DNA of 64,000 bases from Mannheimia granulomatis (GCF_011455695.1 NZ_CP015030.1:2214481-2278480); one strand, 5' to 3'. Positions 49,003 to 59,060 are shown, numbered from the stretch's first letter. Numbers and translations: made by a program. Notes: generated from the sequence alone by a model not told the origin.

Positions 49003-49143
49003 AATGATTCCTTTTTGATTTTTATAAATTTGCTGACTATTGTACTGAAAAGCCTCGATTTTCGCTAAAAAATTTTACGACTTTGCTGCCTTATGATATT
49101 CTGATTACCTATTTTCTTGCTTATTTTCTGAGGTAATCCCACG

Positions 49144-50217
49144 ATGTGGCTTACTTTTCTAACCGTATTTATTGTTTCGTTTTTATCATTAATCGTTATG
49201 AGACCGGTAGCGGAATTTATTGGTTTAGTCGATAAGCCTAACTTCCGTAAACGTCATCAAGGATTAATCCCGTTAATTGGCGGTATTGCGCTATTTTTAG
49301 GCAATTTGACCTTCTATTTTATGCAATGGCAAGATATGCGATTGCCTGAATTATACCTTTCGGCGGTGACGATTTTATTAATCATCGGTGTATTAGACGA
49401 TCGATTTGATGTCAGTCCATTACTGCGGGCAGGTATTCAGGCCGGTTTGGCTGGGGCTATGATTTACAGTGGTTTATCACTAGAAAGTTTAGGACAAATT
49501 ATTGCCCCTTTCAGTATTGAGCTTGGCTGGCTAGGAATTGTATTTACTGTTTTCATCACGATTGGTGTGATTAATGCTTTCAATATGGTTGATGGGATTG
49601 ATGGCTTATTAGCTGGACTTTCCAGCGTGAGTTTTGCCGGTCTGGGCACGTTAATGTTTATTAATGGCGAACCAAGTCTGGGGTATTGGTGCTTTGCGAT
49701 TATATTTGTGCTACTGCCTTATGCGATGTTTAATTTAAGCTTGTTTGGGGCAAAATGGAAAGTGTTTATGGGCGACTCCGGTAGTATGTTAATCGGCTTT
49801 ACCATTATTTGGATTTTATTACTCAGCACCCAAGGTCAAGGCTCTCCGATTAGCCCTATTACCGGTTTATGGCTGATTGCCGTACCGTTAATTGATATGG
49901 TGGCGGTTATTATTCGTCGTTTGAAAAAAGGTAAAAGTCCGTTCAAACCTGACCGCTTGCATTTACATCATTTAATGATGCGAGCAGGCTTAACTTCTCG
50001 TCAAGCATTGTTAGTGATTACGCTGTGGGCAGCATTTTGTTCGACCATCGGAGTGTTAGGGGAAGTTTATTACTGGAACCAATGGGTAATGATGTTAATG
50101 TTTCTTGGCCTATTTTTGCTTTATGCTTATTCGATTACCCATGCATGGCGAGTAACCCGTTTTGTTCGACGTTTAAAACGCCGAGCCAAGCGTAATCAAC
50201 GAATTAATAATATATAA
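49144..50217 (+). CDS. wecA: UDP-GlcNAc:undecaprenyl-phosphate GlcNAc-1-phosphate transferase
   Basis: 357-residue inner-membrane enzyme starting enterobacterial common antigen (and often O-antigen) by making lipid I. About 11 hydrophobic segments; family motifs include LDDRFD, NMVDGIDGLLAGL, FMGDSGSMLIGF and the cytoplasmic HLHHLMMRAGL. GAGGT precedes the ATG. It is first of a plus-strand cluster wecA-wzzE-wecC-wecD-wecE. It uses UDP-GlcNAc derived from the GlmS product. Confidence 0.95.
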   Translation: MWLTFLTVFIVSFLSLIVMRPVAEFIGLVDKPNFRKRHQGLIPLIGGIALFLGNLTFYFMQWQDMRLPELYLSAVTILLIIGVLDDRFDVSPLLRAGIQAGLAGAMIYSGLSLESLGQIIAPFSIELGWLGIVFTVFITIGVINAFNMVDGIDGLLAGLSSVSFAGLGTLMFINGEPSLGYWCFAIIFVLLPYAMFNLSLFGAKWKVFMGDSGSMLIGFTIIWILLLSTQGQGSPISPITGLWLIAVPLIDMVAVIIRRLKKGKSPFKPDRLHLHHLMMRAGLTSRQALLVITLWAAFCSTIGVLGEVYYWNQWVMMLMFLGLFLLYAYSITHAWRVTRFVRRLKRRAKRNQRINNI

Positions 50218-50226
50218 GGAATATAA

Positions 50227-51039
50227 ATGCGAACATTATTTTATCGTCTTCTGGTTATTTTGTTACTCACTGTTATTGGTGCAGCAGTAGGTTATGGGGC
50301 AAGTTATTCACAGACAGAGAAGTGGAAAGTAACTGCACAGCTTGAACAACCGGCTGTACCTGATTTAGGCAATTACTACTCTTTGTTATCAACCTATACT
50401 TTCTTAAATACCAATAACCAAGAAGTGAATTTACAGAAAGACGTGGTGGCAGAGGTTTATGCGGAATTTAAACGCAATCTGACGTCAGTCGATTTATTAC
50501 AAAATTATCTGGCTCAAACGGAAGCCGTAAAGCTAAAAGCACAGCTTGAAAATAAATCGGCAACTATGATGGCAAGCCAGCTGGCAGCACAATTTAGCTT
50601 TGAGAAAGATTCGGCAGTTTCGGCAGATACATTCAGTTTAATTTCAGAAAACCCTGAGGAAGCACAAAAATTATTGAATGAATTTATTCTGTTGGCAAAC
50701 TTGCAGGCTCGTGAGAAATTAAATGCTGATTTAATTGCAAAATGGAAAGTACTTTTCCAGCAAATTAAAGCCGCAGCAGAATTGAATTTAGGTGCGAAAC
50801 AAAGCACGAGCGATTGGAATGCTAAATTACAAATGATGCGTTCAGTTCAGCCTTTGGATAATGTTTTAACTACTTATCGTTTGGTGAAGTCACCTAGTAT
50901 TCCGTTAAATCCGGTATCTCCTGACCGCTGGTTCTGGTTGATGATAGGGGCGTTAAGCGGATTAGTTATCGGCTTTATGTTGAGTTTTGCGGTAAAGGCA
51001 AGAAAGCCGCAGTTGGTTCAGCAAGTTGAAACTCTTTAA
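50227..51039 (+). CDS. wzzE: ECA chain-length regulator WzzE-like
   Basis: 270-residue polysaccharide co-polymerase with two membrane segments (about 8-27 and 237-258) around a periplasmic coiled region, as in Wzz proteins. The second segment is preceded by a Pro-rich stretch (KSPSIPLNPVSPDRWFW), a Wzz family trait. It is shorter than E. coli WzzE (348), the difference lying in the periplasmic part. It is set between wecA and wecC, which supports the ECA role. A strong hairpin follows at 51044-51072. Confidence 0.83.
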   Translation: MRTLFYRLLVILLLTVIGAAVGYGASYSQTEKWKVTAQLEQPAVPDLGNYYSLLSTYTFLNTNNQEVNLQKDVVAEVYAEFKRNLTSVDLLQNYLAQTEAVKLKAQLENKSATMMASQLAAQFSFEKDSAVSADTFSLISENPEEAQKLLNEFILLANLQAREKLNADLIAKWKVLFQQIKAAAELNLGAKQSTSDWNAKLQMMRSVQPLDNVLTTYRLVKSPSIPLNPVSPDRWFWLMIGALSGLVIGFMLSFAVKARKPQLVQQVETL

Positions 51040-51043
51040 TGAA

Positions 51044-51072
51044 AAATGGCACACAAGTTCAGTGTGCCATTT
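51044..51072 (+). terminator. Hairpin between wzzE and wecC
   Basis: AAATGGCACAC (51044-51054), 7-base loop, GTGTGCCATTT (51062-51072), then CTATTTAG. An 11-bp perfect stem inside the ECA cluster, with a weak T tract; partial termination or mRNA stabilisation is likely. Confidence 0.6.
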
Positions 51073-51089
51073 CTATTTAGGGGATAGAA

Positions 51090-52355
51090 ATGCAGAGAAT
51101 TGAATTTAACACGATTTGTATTGTTGGGCTGGGCTATATTGGATTACCTACTGCTGCGGCTTTTGCTAATAGTGGTAAACAGGTAATAGGTGTTGACATT
51201 AACCCACAGGTGGTTAAAACGGTAAATCAAGGCAAGGTGCATTTTGTTGAACCACAATTACAAGAGTTAGTACAACAAGCGGTCAAAAACGGTCTGTTTT
51301 TTGCAACTGATAGGGTTCAGCCGGCAGATGCTTTTGTCATTGCTGTGCCGACACCGCTCACAGTAGATTCTAAGCCTGATTTATCTGATGTTCATGCTGC
51401 AGTTTTAGCGATTGCCCCTCATTTACGTCAAGGCAATTTAGTGGTGTTAGAATCGACCTCTCCGATTGGTACAACAGAGCAGATTGCACAATGGTTTAAG
51501 CAAGCTCGCCCTGATTTACGTTTGCCGCTTGATACGAAAAATGAAGCGGATATTTATATTGCCTATTGTCCGGAGCGTGTGTTGCCCGGCAAAGTTATGA
51601 CAGAGCTGTTTGAAAATGATCGGGTAATTGGAGGATTAACACCAGAATGTAGCAAACAAGCGGTCGATTTTTATCAAATTTTTGCAAAAGGCAACTGTAT
51701 AAAAACGGATACCCGCACCGCAGAAATGTGTAAGTTGGTGGAAAATAGCTTCCGTGATGTGAATATTGCTTTCGCCAATGAACTTTCGATGATTTGCGAT
51801 GAGATTGGTATTAATGTATGGGAGCTAATTGAGCTTGCTAATCGGCACCCAAGAGTTAATATTCTACAGCCGAGTGCCGGTGTTGGAGGGCATTGTATTG
51901 CTGTCGATCCTTGGTTTATTGTTTCTCAATTTCCTCAATTAGCTAGGTTAGTTCGTACGGCAAGAGAAGTAAATAACAGTAAGCCACAGTGGGTAATAGA
52001 AAAGGTAAAAAAGGTATTAGCTGATTGTGCCATAGAAAAAGATTGCAAGCCGAGTGAGTTAACTATTGCTTGCTTAGGTTTAGCTTTTAAGCCTGATATT
52101 GATGATTTGCGTGAAAGCCCTGCGTTGAATATCACCAGACAAATTGCGCATTGGCATAGTGGCAGAGTGCTGGCGGTGGAGCCGAATATCGAAAGTTTAT
52201 CACTTGCTAAAGTGCAATTAGTTGATTTGGCCACGGCGTTGAATCAAGCAGATATTTTAGTACTGTTAGTTGATCACAAACCTTTTAAAAATGTTCCGAC
52301 TGAGCAAATTCAGCAAACTTGTATTGTAGATTGTCGAGGAGTTTTGAAAAGATGA
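51090..52355 (+). CDS. wecC: UDP-N-acetyl-D-mannosamine dehydrogenase
   Basis: 421-residue NAD-dependent dehydrogenase oxidising UDP-ManNAc to UDP-ManNAcA for ECA. N-terminal NAD site IVGLGYIGLPTAAAFA; catalytic Cys269 in GVGGHCIAVDPWF; C-terminal UDP-binding domain with LGLAFKPDIDDLRESPAL. The length matches E. coli WecC (420). Usually wecB, making UDP-ManNAc, precedes it; here there is none between wzzE and wecC. It overlaps wecD by 4 bases (ATGA). Confidence 0.94.
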   Translation: MQRIEFNTICIVGLGYIGLPTAAAFANSGKQVIGVDINPQVVKTVNQGKVHFVEPQLQELVQQAVKNGLFFATDRVQPADAFVIAVPTPLTVDSKPDLSDVHAAVLAIAPHLRQGNLVVLESTSPIGTTEQIAQWFKQARPDLRLPLDTKNEADIYIAYCPERVLPGKVMTELFENDRVIGGLTPECSKQAVDFYQIFAKGNCIKTDTRTAEMCKLVENSFRDVNIAFANELSMICDEIGINVWELIELANRHPRVNILQPSAGVGGHCIAVDPWFIVSQFPQLARLVRTAREVNNSKPQWVIEKVKKVLADCAIEKDCKPSELTIACLGLAFKPDIDDLRESPALNITRQIAHWHSGRVLAVEPNIESLSLAKVQLVDLATALNQADILVLLVDHKPFKNVPTEQIQQTCIVDCRGVLKR

Positions 52356-52984
52356 TAACTATCGATCAATGGCTGTCTGATTTTTTTAACAGAGAGATTG
52401 TACAAGTTAAAGTAAGAGCAGAAGATTTAGCGCAAATCGAAGAATTACAAAAACAGGGACTTGTTTGGGTTGAGGGTGAAATTGAATTTGAGCTTAACAT
52501 AGGAGAATATGCAAAATTCTCCGAAAAAACGACCGCTTGTCAAATGGCTACATCCCAAGATATTGAAGCGTTAAAATTACTTTTTGGTTCAGCTTTTCCG
52601 AATAGCCGTTTTCGTCCCCCTTATTTTTCAATTGAAGAAAACCAACGCTTGTACCAAGCGTGGGTGACAAATGCAGTAAAAGGCAGCTTTGATGATCTCT
52701 GTTTAGTGAAGAGAGACGAGAAGGGAGAGATTCAAGGTGGCGTAACTCTTCGACTCAAACAAAATCAGGCGATAATTGGCTTGCTTGCCGTTGCCCCTGA
52801 ATTTCAGCGTCAAGGCATTGGTTGTGAGTTACTGAATGCAGCTATTTTATGGGCAAGCAAAAACAGTGCTGAACTACTGAAAATTTCTACTCAAACCAGC
52901 AATTTGAAAGCAATTCGTTTATATCAACGCTTGGGAGCTGAAGTGAAGGCGATTTATTATTGGTTTTATCCCTCGAAAATATGA
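52352..52984 (+). CDS. wecD: dTDP-fucosamine acetyltransferase
   Basis: 210-residue GNAT acetyltransferase that N-acetylates dTDP-Fuc4N to give dTDP-Fuc4NAc. The acetyl-CoA site is LAVAPEFQRQGIGCELL, followed by KAIRLYQRLGAEV. The start at 52352 overlaps the wecC stop (ATGA), with GAGGAG upstream at about 52335-52340. A USS copy sits within the coding region (52531-52540). It is directly followed by wecE with another ATGA overlap. Confidence 0.9.
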   Translation: MITIDQWLSDFFNREIVQVKVRAEDLAQIEELQKQGLVWVEGEIEFELNIGEYAKFSEKTTACQMATSQDIEALKLLFGSAFPNSRFRPPYFSIEENQRLYQAWVTNAVKGSFDDLCLVKRDEKGEIQGGVTLRLKQNQAIIGLLAVAPEFQRQGIGCELLNAAILWASKNSAELLKISTQTSNLKAIRLYQRLGAEVKAIYYWFYPSKI

Positions 52985-54135
52985 TGACAAACTCAAATTT
53001 TATCTCATTTAATCAGCCACCGAATGTAGGTACAGAACTTAGTTATATTCAGCAGGCACTTGAAAGTAAACGGCTTTCTGGCGGCGGGGAATTTACTCAG
53101 CGTTGCGAGCAATGGCTAGAGGAGAACCTTACTCACAGCAAAGTCCTATTAACCCCCTCTTGTACAGCGGCACTTGAAATGGCTGCAATGTTATTAGATA
53201 TTCAAGCCGGTGATGAAGTTATTATGCCAAGCTACACCTTTGTCTCGACTGCTAATGCATTTGTATTACGGGGGGCAAAAATCGTCTTTGTAGATATTCG
53301 TCCCGATACGATGAATCTTGATGAAAGGAAAATCGAACAAGCGATTACGGCTAAAACCAAAGTGATAGTGCCTGTGCATTATGCGGGCGTTCCCTGCGAA
53401 ATGGATAGTATTATAGCGATTGCGAAAAAATATGGGCTTTATATAGTAGAAGATGCAGCTCAAGGGGTGATGTCGTTTTACAAGGGAAAGGCGTTAGGCT
53501 CGATAGGACATATCGGCTGTTACAGTTTTCATGAAACCAAGAATTACAGTGCCGGCGGTGAGGGCGGGGCGATTGTTATTAATCATCCCAAATTGATCAA
53601 ACGGGCGGAAATATTAAGAGAAAAAGGCACAGACCGTAGCCGATTTTTTCGAGGTGAGGTAGATAAATACCGCTGGCAGGATATTGGTTCGAGTTTTTTA
53701 ATGTCTGAAATTCAAGCAGCATATTTATATGCTCAATTAGACGTTGCGGAGAAAATCAATCAAATCCGTTTAACGCTTTGGCAGCGTTATTACCAAGCTT
53801 TCCAACCTTTTGCTCAAACCGGACGGTTGGAGCTGCCGGTTTTGCCAAGCGATTGTCAAGCCAATGGTCACCTGTTTTATTTGAAATTGCGGGACGTTGG
53901 CGAACGAACAGCCTTTATTGATTTTATGAAATCTCGGAATATTTTGACAGTTTTCCATTATCTACCCCTTCACTCCAGTCCGGCAGGACGGCAGTTTGGC
54001 TATTTTTGTGGAGAAGATAAGTGGACAACTAAAGAGAGCGAAAAGCTCGTGCGGTTACCTCTGTTTTATAATCTAACTGAGAAACAACAGGATCGAGTGA
54101 TAAACGCGGTGGTTGAATTTATTCAACAGACATAA
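52981..54135 (+). CDS. wecE: dTDP-4-amino-4,6-dideoxygalactose transaminase
   Basis: 384-residue PLP-dependent sugar aminotransferase (DegT/DnrJ/EryC1 family) making dTDP-Fuc4N. The PLP Lys is Lys187 in YSFHETKNYSAGGEGG; the ED motif YIVEDAAQG lies before it. The start at 52981 overlaps the wecD stop by 4 bases, so translation is probably coupled; the adjacent ATG at 52984 is an alternative. It ends the first half of the ECA cluster at a bidirectional terminator shared with glnA. Confidence 0.94.
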   Translation: MMTNSNFISFNQPPNVGTELSYIQQALESKRLSGGGEFTQRCEQWLEENLTHSKVLLTPSCTAALEMAAMLLDIQAGDEVIMPSYTFVSTANAFVLRGAKIVFVDIRPDTMNLDERKIEQAITAKTKVIVPVHYAGVPCEMDSIIAIAKKYGLYIVEDAAQGVMSFYKGKALGSIGHIGCYSFHETKNYSAGGEGGAIVINHPKLIKRAEILREKGTDRSRFFRGEVDKYRWQDIGSSFLMSEIQAAYLYAQLDVAEKINQIRLTLWQRYYQAFQPFAQTGRLELPVLPSDCQANGHLFYLKLRDVGERTAFIDFMKSRNILTVFHYLPLHSSPAGRQFGYFCGEDKWTTKESEKLVRLPLFYNLTEKQQDRVINAVVEFIQQT

Positions 54136-54162
54136 AAACGGCTGAGATTTCTCAGCCGTTTT
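54135..54162. terminator. Bidirectional terminator between wecE and glnA
   Basis: AAAACGGCTGAG (54135-54146), ATTT loop, CTCAGCCGTTTT (54151-54162). Perfect 12-bp stem flanked by A and T tracts, serving both strands and overlapping the wecE stop. Confidence 0.9.
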
Positions 54163-54177
54163 GCTATATATAAAAAA

Positions 54178-55599
54178 TTAAGCGTAGTAAAGTTCAAATT
54201 CGACTGGGTGTGGTGTCATATTTACGCGTTCAACTTCTTTACGGCGAATACCGATATAAGCATCAATAAAGTCTTTTGTGAACACGCCACCTTGAGTTAA
54301 GAATTCAAAATCATTGCTTAGCGCATCTAATGCAACGTCCAAAGAGGAAGCGACCGTTGGAATATCTTTTAACTCTTCCGGTGGAAGATCATAAAGATTT
54401 TTATCCATTGCATCGCCCGGATGGATTTTATTAATCACACCATCTAAGCCTGCCATTAATAATGCAGCAAAGCAGAGGTAAGGGTTTGCCATCGGATCCG
54501 GGAAGCGAGCTTCCACACGGGTTGCTTTCGGGCTGGTTACCGCCGGAATACGGATAGACGCCGAACGGTTGCTTGCTGAATAAGCTAATAACACAGGGGC
54601 TTCAAAACCTGGTACTAAACGTTTATAAGAGTTTGTTGTCGGGTTAGTAAACGCATTTAATGCTTTAGCGTGCTTGATAATACCACCAATATAGTAAAGG
54701 GCAGTTTCAGATAAACCTGCATATTTATCACCCATAAACACATTTTTACCATCTTTGCTTAACGACATATTACAGTGCATTCCCGAACCGTTATCACCTG
54801 CGAACGGTTTTGGCATAAAGCACGCTGTTTTACCATGCTCAACTGCCACGTTTTGTACGATATATTTGTAGATTTGGGTCTCATCCGCTTTTAAGGTTAG
54901 GCTGTTGAAGCGGGTTGCGATTTCGTTTTGACCGGCGGTTGCTACTTCGTGATGGTGTGCTTCAATCACTAAGCCCATTTCTTCCATGAGTAAGCACATT
55001 TCGCTACGGATATCATGTGCAGTATCAATTGGTGCCACAGCGCAGTAGCCACCTTTTTTCATCGGGCGATAGCCGTTGTTACCGTCTTCAAATTTACGGT
55101 TAGTATTCCAAGCCGCTTCAGACTCATCAATTTTGTATGAAACATTGTTCATTTCAGTGCTGAAACGCACATCATCAAATAAGAAAAATTCCGGTTCAGG
55201 ACCAAACATCACGTTATCTGCAATGCCTGTAGATTTTAAATAGTTTTCAGCACGTTGTGCGATAGAGCGAGGATCGCGGTCATAAGACTGCATCGTGTTA
55301 GGATCATAAATAGAACAGCGGATAGTAAGAGTAGGAATTCGGGCGAAGGGGTCAACAGCGGCGGTCTCAGCAATTGGCATTAATAACATATCGGCTTTGT
55401 TAATCGCTTTCCAACCTTCAACGGAGGAGCCGTCAAACATTTTGCCTTCTTCAAATAAGTCTTCAAGATCGTTGGCAACCAAGCTCACAGGTAGTGAAAC
55501 ACCATGCTCTTTACCTTTAATATCGGTGAATTTTAATAAGACAAATTTGATATCATTGTCTTGAATCAGTTTAGACACATTAGCAATTGCGTTTGACAT
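54178..55599 (-). CDS. glnA: Glutamine synthetase type I
   Basis: 473-residue dodecameric enzyme making glutamine from glutamate, ammonia and ATP. The beta-grasp N-terminus is followed by [24 protein letters not shown] and a C-terminal NLYDLPPEE carrying the Tyr that GlnE adenylylates in enteric bacteria, so control by adenylylation is expected. The length is as in H. influenzae (472). It stands on the minus strand in the middle of the ECA cluster with no glnL/glnG partner. A TATGAT-like -10 can be seen upstream on the minus strand but no clear NtrC sites. Confidence 0.97.
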   Translation of the reverse strand: MSNAIANVSKLIQDNDIKFVLLKFTDIKGKEHGVSLPVSLVANDLEDLFEEGKMFDGSSVEGWKAINKADMLLMPIAETAAVDPFARIPTLTIRCSIYDPNTMQSYDRDPRSIAQRAENYLKSTGIADNVMFGPEPEFFLFDDVRFSTEMNNVSYKIDESEAAWNTNRKFEDGNNGYRPMKKGGYCAVAPIDTAHDIRSEMCLLMEEMGLVIEAHHHEVATAGQNEIATRFNSLTLKADETQIYKYIVQNVAVEHGKTACFMPKPFAGDNGSGMHCNMSLSKDGKNVFMGDKYAGLSETALYYIGGIIKHAKALNAFTNPTTNSYKRLVPGFEAPVLLAYSASNRSASIRIPAVTSPKATRVEARFPDPMANPYLCFAALLMAGLDGVINKIHPGDAMDKNLYDLPPEELKDIPTVASSLDVALDALSNDFEFLTQGGVFTKDFIDAYIGIRRKEVERVNMTPHPVEFELYYA

Positions 55600-55773
55600 A
55601 ATAAAAGTATTCCTCGTTAAGCGAAATTAATAAATAAAAAACTTACACATCATAGCATTTTTTTAGCTGAAAATGTGATGTTTTTTAGTGCACATTGATG
55701 ATAAGAAGTTTCAGTAAAACAGTAAAATTTTGTTAAAATCAAACCGCTTGTATTTTTGGGAGAAAAAATATTT

Positions 55774-56841
55774 ATGCTGCCCACCTATCATATTTTAGGT
55801 TCGGATATTCCGCACCACAACCAAAGGGTATTATCTTTTTTCCAACACACATTATTACCTCAGCTGGCGAACCAATCTCATTATTTTTATGTTGTGGGCG
55901 GTAAGCAGTTGGAAACTGCGTTTTCATCGCTTTCTTTGAATGTATTTGCTTCCCAATTTTTATTGGCCAAAGCGCTAATTGCAAAAATTCGCCAAAATCC
56001 GACCGCTTGTTTTATCTTACATGGGCAATTTAATCCTTGGATTTGGCTGGCGATCGCTTTAGGCATAATGCCAAGCCAAAACTTGATTTGGCATATTTGG
56101 GGAGCGGATTTGTACGAAGCAGCCAATTCTTGGAAATTCAAACTCTTTTATCCGATTCGCCGTTTGGCGCAAAAAAAACTCAAGAAAGTTTGGGCAACTA
56201 TGGGTGATCTTGACTATTTATGGCGTAATGTGCGGAAAAGAACAGAAAAAGATCTCCTGATCTATTTTCCGACCAAGTTGCCTAGCAGTACACTACCGAT
56301 TATGCCTAAAACGGAAAGATTGACGATTTTGCTGGGCAACTCAGGCGATCCCTCCAACAATCACATTGCTGCGTTAAGCGAAATACGGCAAATATTTGGC
56401 GATAAGCCGCACATTATTATTCCAATGGGTTACCCGACAAATAATGAATGCTATATTCATCAAGTAGAGCAGCACGGCAAGCGGTTGTTTTCTACCGAAA
56501 ATTTGCAAATTTTACGGCATAAGCTCGATTTTGCAGATTATTTAGCTATTTTGACCGCTTGTGATCTAGGCTATTTTAATTTTGAACGTCAGCAAGGTAT
56601 CGGTACTATCTGTTTGCTGATTCAACATAATATTCCTTGCGTATTACACCCGAGTAATCCATTTTGTTTGGATATGCAGGCAGAAAATTTGCCTTATTTA
56701 ACAACAGCAAAGATCACGCAGGCAGAAATTCAAAGCGCTAAGAAAATCCTTGAAACCACAGATAAAGCAAAAATTACCTTTTTCCCTCCAACTTATATTA
56801 AACTGTGGCAGCAAAGATTGAATGAATTGACAGAACCATGA
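55774..56841 (+). CDS. wecF: Fuc4NAc transferase (ECA)
   Basis: 355-residue glycosyltransferase (family 56) adding Fuc4NAc to lipid II to finish the ECA trisaccharide. Recognised by MLPTYHILGSDIPHHNQRVL, HIWGADLYEA and LLGNSGDPSNNHI; E. coli WecF has 359 residues. The start at 55774 has GGGAGA at 55758-55763; the open frame's earlier TTG overlaps that site. It is divergent from glnA and overlaps wzyE by 4 bases. A USS lies at 55742-55751, in the promoter gap, and more copies occur within the gene. Confidence 0.93.
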   Translation: MLPTYHILGSDIPHHNQRVLSFFQHTLLPQLANQSHYFYVVGGKQLETAFSSLSLNVFASQFLLAKALIAKIRQNPTACFILHGQFNPWIWLAIALGIMPSQNLIWHIWGADLYEAANSWKFKLFYPIRRLAQKKLKKVWATMGDLDYLWRNVRKRTEKDLLIYFPTKLPSSTLPIMPKTERLTILLGNSGDPSNNHIAALSEIRQIFGDKPHIIIPMGYPTNNECYIHQVEQHGKRLFSTENLQILRHKLDFADYLAILTACDLGYFNFERQQGIGTICLLIQHNIPCVLHPSNPFCLDMQAENLPYLTTAKITQAEIQSAKKILETTDKAKITFFPPTYIKLWQQRLNELTEP

Positions 56842-58106
56842 ATGAATATATTTTACTAAGCGGATTCTATCTCTTATCTGTTTTTAGTTTCTTAATTTTA
56901 ATCAGCCGAGATTACCAGAGAAAAGGCTTTTCGTTTCACTTGCTATTTAGCCTAATCTATTTCGTTACCTTTTATGCGGGCTTTCCCCTTTCAGGCATAA
57001 TGGCTCTCGGATTCGGTCATCTGTTGCCGGAGATTTCAAATCAATGGTTAGTGTTTGTCACAAGCGGTTGCGGTTACTTAGTTTATTATGGGGTGTATTC
57101 GGCCTTCTCGCAGACTATTCCCCAAACTCAAATGGTAAATGAATTTGCAAAATTTGAGGCAAAAACGACCGCTTGTTTACTCGCTCTTATCGCCTTAATT
57201 TCTTTAGTTTATTTCCTTTATTTAAATGGTTTCTTATTGTTTAAGTTGGAAAAATACAGCCAGCTTTTTGCCAAAAATAGGGTGGAAGCCGTGGCATTAA
57301 AACGTTTCTTCTATTTTATTCTTCCGGCATTGCTGATTTTTTTCTTTATCTCTAAAAATAAAAAAGCATGGTGGGCGTTGCTGATTATTAGCAGTCTATT
57401 TGGCGGTTTAACTTATTTGGCGGTGGGTGGCACTCGGGCAAATCTCGCTTTAGCCTTAGCTTTTTTCTTATTGCTCGGGCTTTATCATGGCTATTTGAAT
57501 TTCTCGACTATTATGATCGCTGGTGCAATTAGTGTGATTGCCATGTTTTTCCTTGCATTAGCTCGTTATAAGTTGGATGTTTCGGGTGGCGAGGCAATTT
57601 ACACTTTCTTATATTTAAGTCGAGATACCTTTTCTCCTTGGGAAAATTTAGCTCGTATCTTTAGCTATAATTTGGAATATCAAGGATTAATGCCTATTGT
57701 GCGTGATTTTTATGTCTATATTCCTAAATCACTTTGGCAGGAACGCCCCGATATTGCTTGGAATACGGCAAATTATTTTACCAAAATACTTTTAGGAAAC
57801 CAGTCTGGGCTTGCTATTTCGCCAACATTACTTGGCTCTTTTTATATTATGGGCGGTTTTTGGCTGGTTGGTATAGGCATGACATTTGTTGCATTGGTCA
57901 TAAAAGGACTGGATCAACTTTTTGCGTATGGAAAAGCTTATGATTCATCCTTAATTCAAGCATACTGTTTCGGCAATCTTTTTAACTTAATCGTATTAGT
58001 ACGGGAAGGAATGGATGCGTTTGTTTCCCGTTTTGTGTTTTTCAGCCTGATTTTTCTAGTATGTTGGCTGGTGGCAAAAAGTATTTTAATGGGAAAGCAG
58101 AAATGA
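56838..58106 (+). CDS. wzyE: ECA polymerase WzyE
   Basis: 422-residue inner-membrane protein with about 11 hydrophobic segments that polymerises ECA repeat units in the periplasm. It is set between wecF and wecG exactly as in enteric bacteria. Recognised by FPLSGIMALGFGHLLP, AVGGTRANLALALAFFLLLG and NTANYFTKILLGN. E. coli WzyE is 450 residues, so it is slightly shorter. Both borders are ATGA overlaps, indicating translational coupling. Confidence 0.92.
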   Translation: MNEYILLSGFYLLSVFSFLILISRDYQRKGFSFHLLFSLIYFVTFYAGFPLSGIMALGFGHLLPEISNQWLVFVTSGCGYLVYYGVYSAFSQTIPQTQMVNEFAKFEAKTTACLLALIALISLVYFLYLNGFLLFKLEKYSQLFAKNRVEAVALKRFFYFILPALLIFFFISKNKKAWWALLIISSLFGGLTYLAVGGTRANLALALAFFLLLGLYHGYLNFSTIMIAGAISVIAMFFLALARYKLDVSGGEAIYTFLYLSRDTFSPWENLARIFSYNLEYQGLMPIVRDFYVYIPKSLWQERPDIAWNTANYFTKILLGNQSGLAISPTLLGSFYIMGGFWLVGIGMTFVALVIKGLDQLFAYGKAYDSSLIQAYCFGNLFNLIVLVREGMDAFVSRFVFFSLIFLVCWLVAKSILMGKQK

Positions 58107-58825
58107 TAGAGAAAGTATCCATTCGCGGAATTGAGCTGCAAGCGGTTAAAAATCAAGAAATTTTTGCAAATTTCTTAATGAATGAAAAGGAGATCAAACA
58201 GGGCAGATTGGTTGCTATTAATGCAGAAAAAGTGACTTTGGCAGAACAAAATCCGAAACTATACAAATTTTTGCAAGAGTCAGAATTGAATTATGCAGAC
58301 GGTATTAGCATTGTGTATTCCATTAAAAAGAAATATCCCAAACATAATCTAGAGCGGATTGCCGGTGCAGATTTATGGGAAGCACTCATGAAAAAGGCGA
58401 GTGAATTAAATGTACCGGTCTTTTTAGTTGGAGGAACAGAAGAAACGATAAAGGCTGTTGAAATAAAATTAACAAAATGGCAGGTGAATATTGTAGGGAC
58501 TCAACATGGATATTTTCTCGAAGATCAAGAAGATGAGCTGATTGATAATATTAAACAAAGTGGAGCAAAACTAATTACGGTCGCAATGGGTACTCCAAAG
58601 CAGGAGTTTTTTATCCAAAAGGTTCATCAACAATATCCAAATGCGTTATATATGGGATGCGGAGGAAGCTATGATGTGTTTATTGGTAAGATAAAACGAG
58701 CTCCTCAAATTTGGCAAAAACTCGGATTAGAATGGCTGTATCGTCTGATTAAGCAGCCTACTCGCTGGCGAAGACAGATAAATTTAATTAAATATGTCTA
58801 CTACTATGTGACAAACAAGCTCTAA
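58103..58825 (+). CDS. wecG: UDP-ManNAcA transferase (ECA)
   Basis: 240-residue glycosyltransferase of the WecG/TagA/CpsF family (GT26) adding ManNAcA to lipid I to form ECA lipid II. Recognised by SELNYADGISIVYSIKKK, RIAGADLWEAL, VAMGTPKQEFFI and GCGGSYDVFIGKIKRAP. The start at 58103 overlaps the wzyE stop by ATGA. It is the last ECA gene; no hairpin terminator is seen between it and the tRNA/rRNA promoter. Confidence 0.94.
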   Translation: MIEKVSIRGIELQAVKNQEIFANFLMNEKEIKQGRLVAINAEKVTLAEQNPKLYKFLQESELNYADGISIVYSIKKKYPKHNLERIAGADLWEALMKKASELNVPVFLVGGTEETIKAVEIKLTKWQVNIVGTQHGYFLEDQEDELIDNIKQSGAKLITVAMGTPKQEFFIQKVHQQYPNALYMGCGGSYDVFIGKIKRAPQIWQKLGLEWLYRLIKQPTRWRRQINLIKYVYYYVTNKL

Positions 58826-58911
58826 AAAATCAGCGTTTTTGATATTTATTACACATTTTGAATAAAATAAAATCAAACAATGCGTTTTTTCATATTTTTT
58901 TAAAAAAGTGC

Positions 58912-58938
58912 TAGACAAGGAGGAATGAAATCTATAAT
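58912..58938 (+). promoter_or_regulatory. Promoter of the tRNA-rRNA operon
   Basis: TATAAT at 58933-58938 is followed by a GC-containing discriminator (ATACGCCTCCG) typical of stable-RNA promoters. The -35 is TAGACA (58912-58917) with a short 15-base spacer. An A/T-rich tract upstream (58860-58908) could act as an UP element. Confidence 0.6.
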
Positions 58939-58983
58939 ATACGCCTCCGTTGCGACGCACTAAGTTGAATTGATATAAACAAC

Positions 58984-59060
<77 letters not shown>

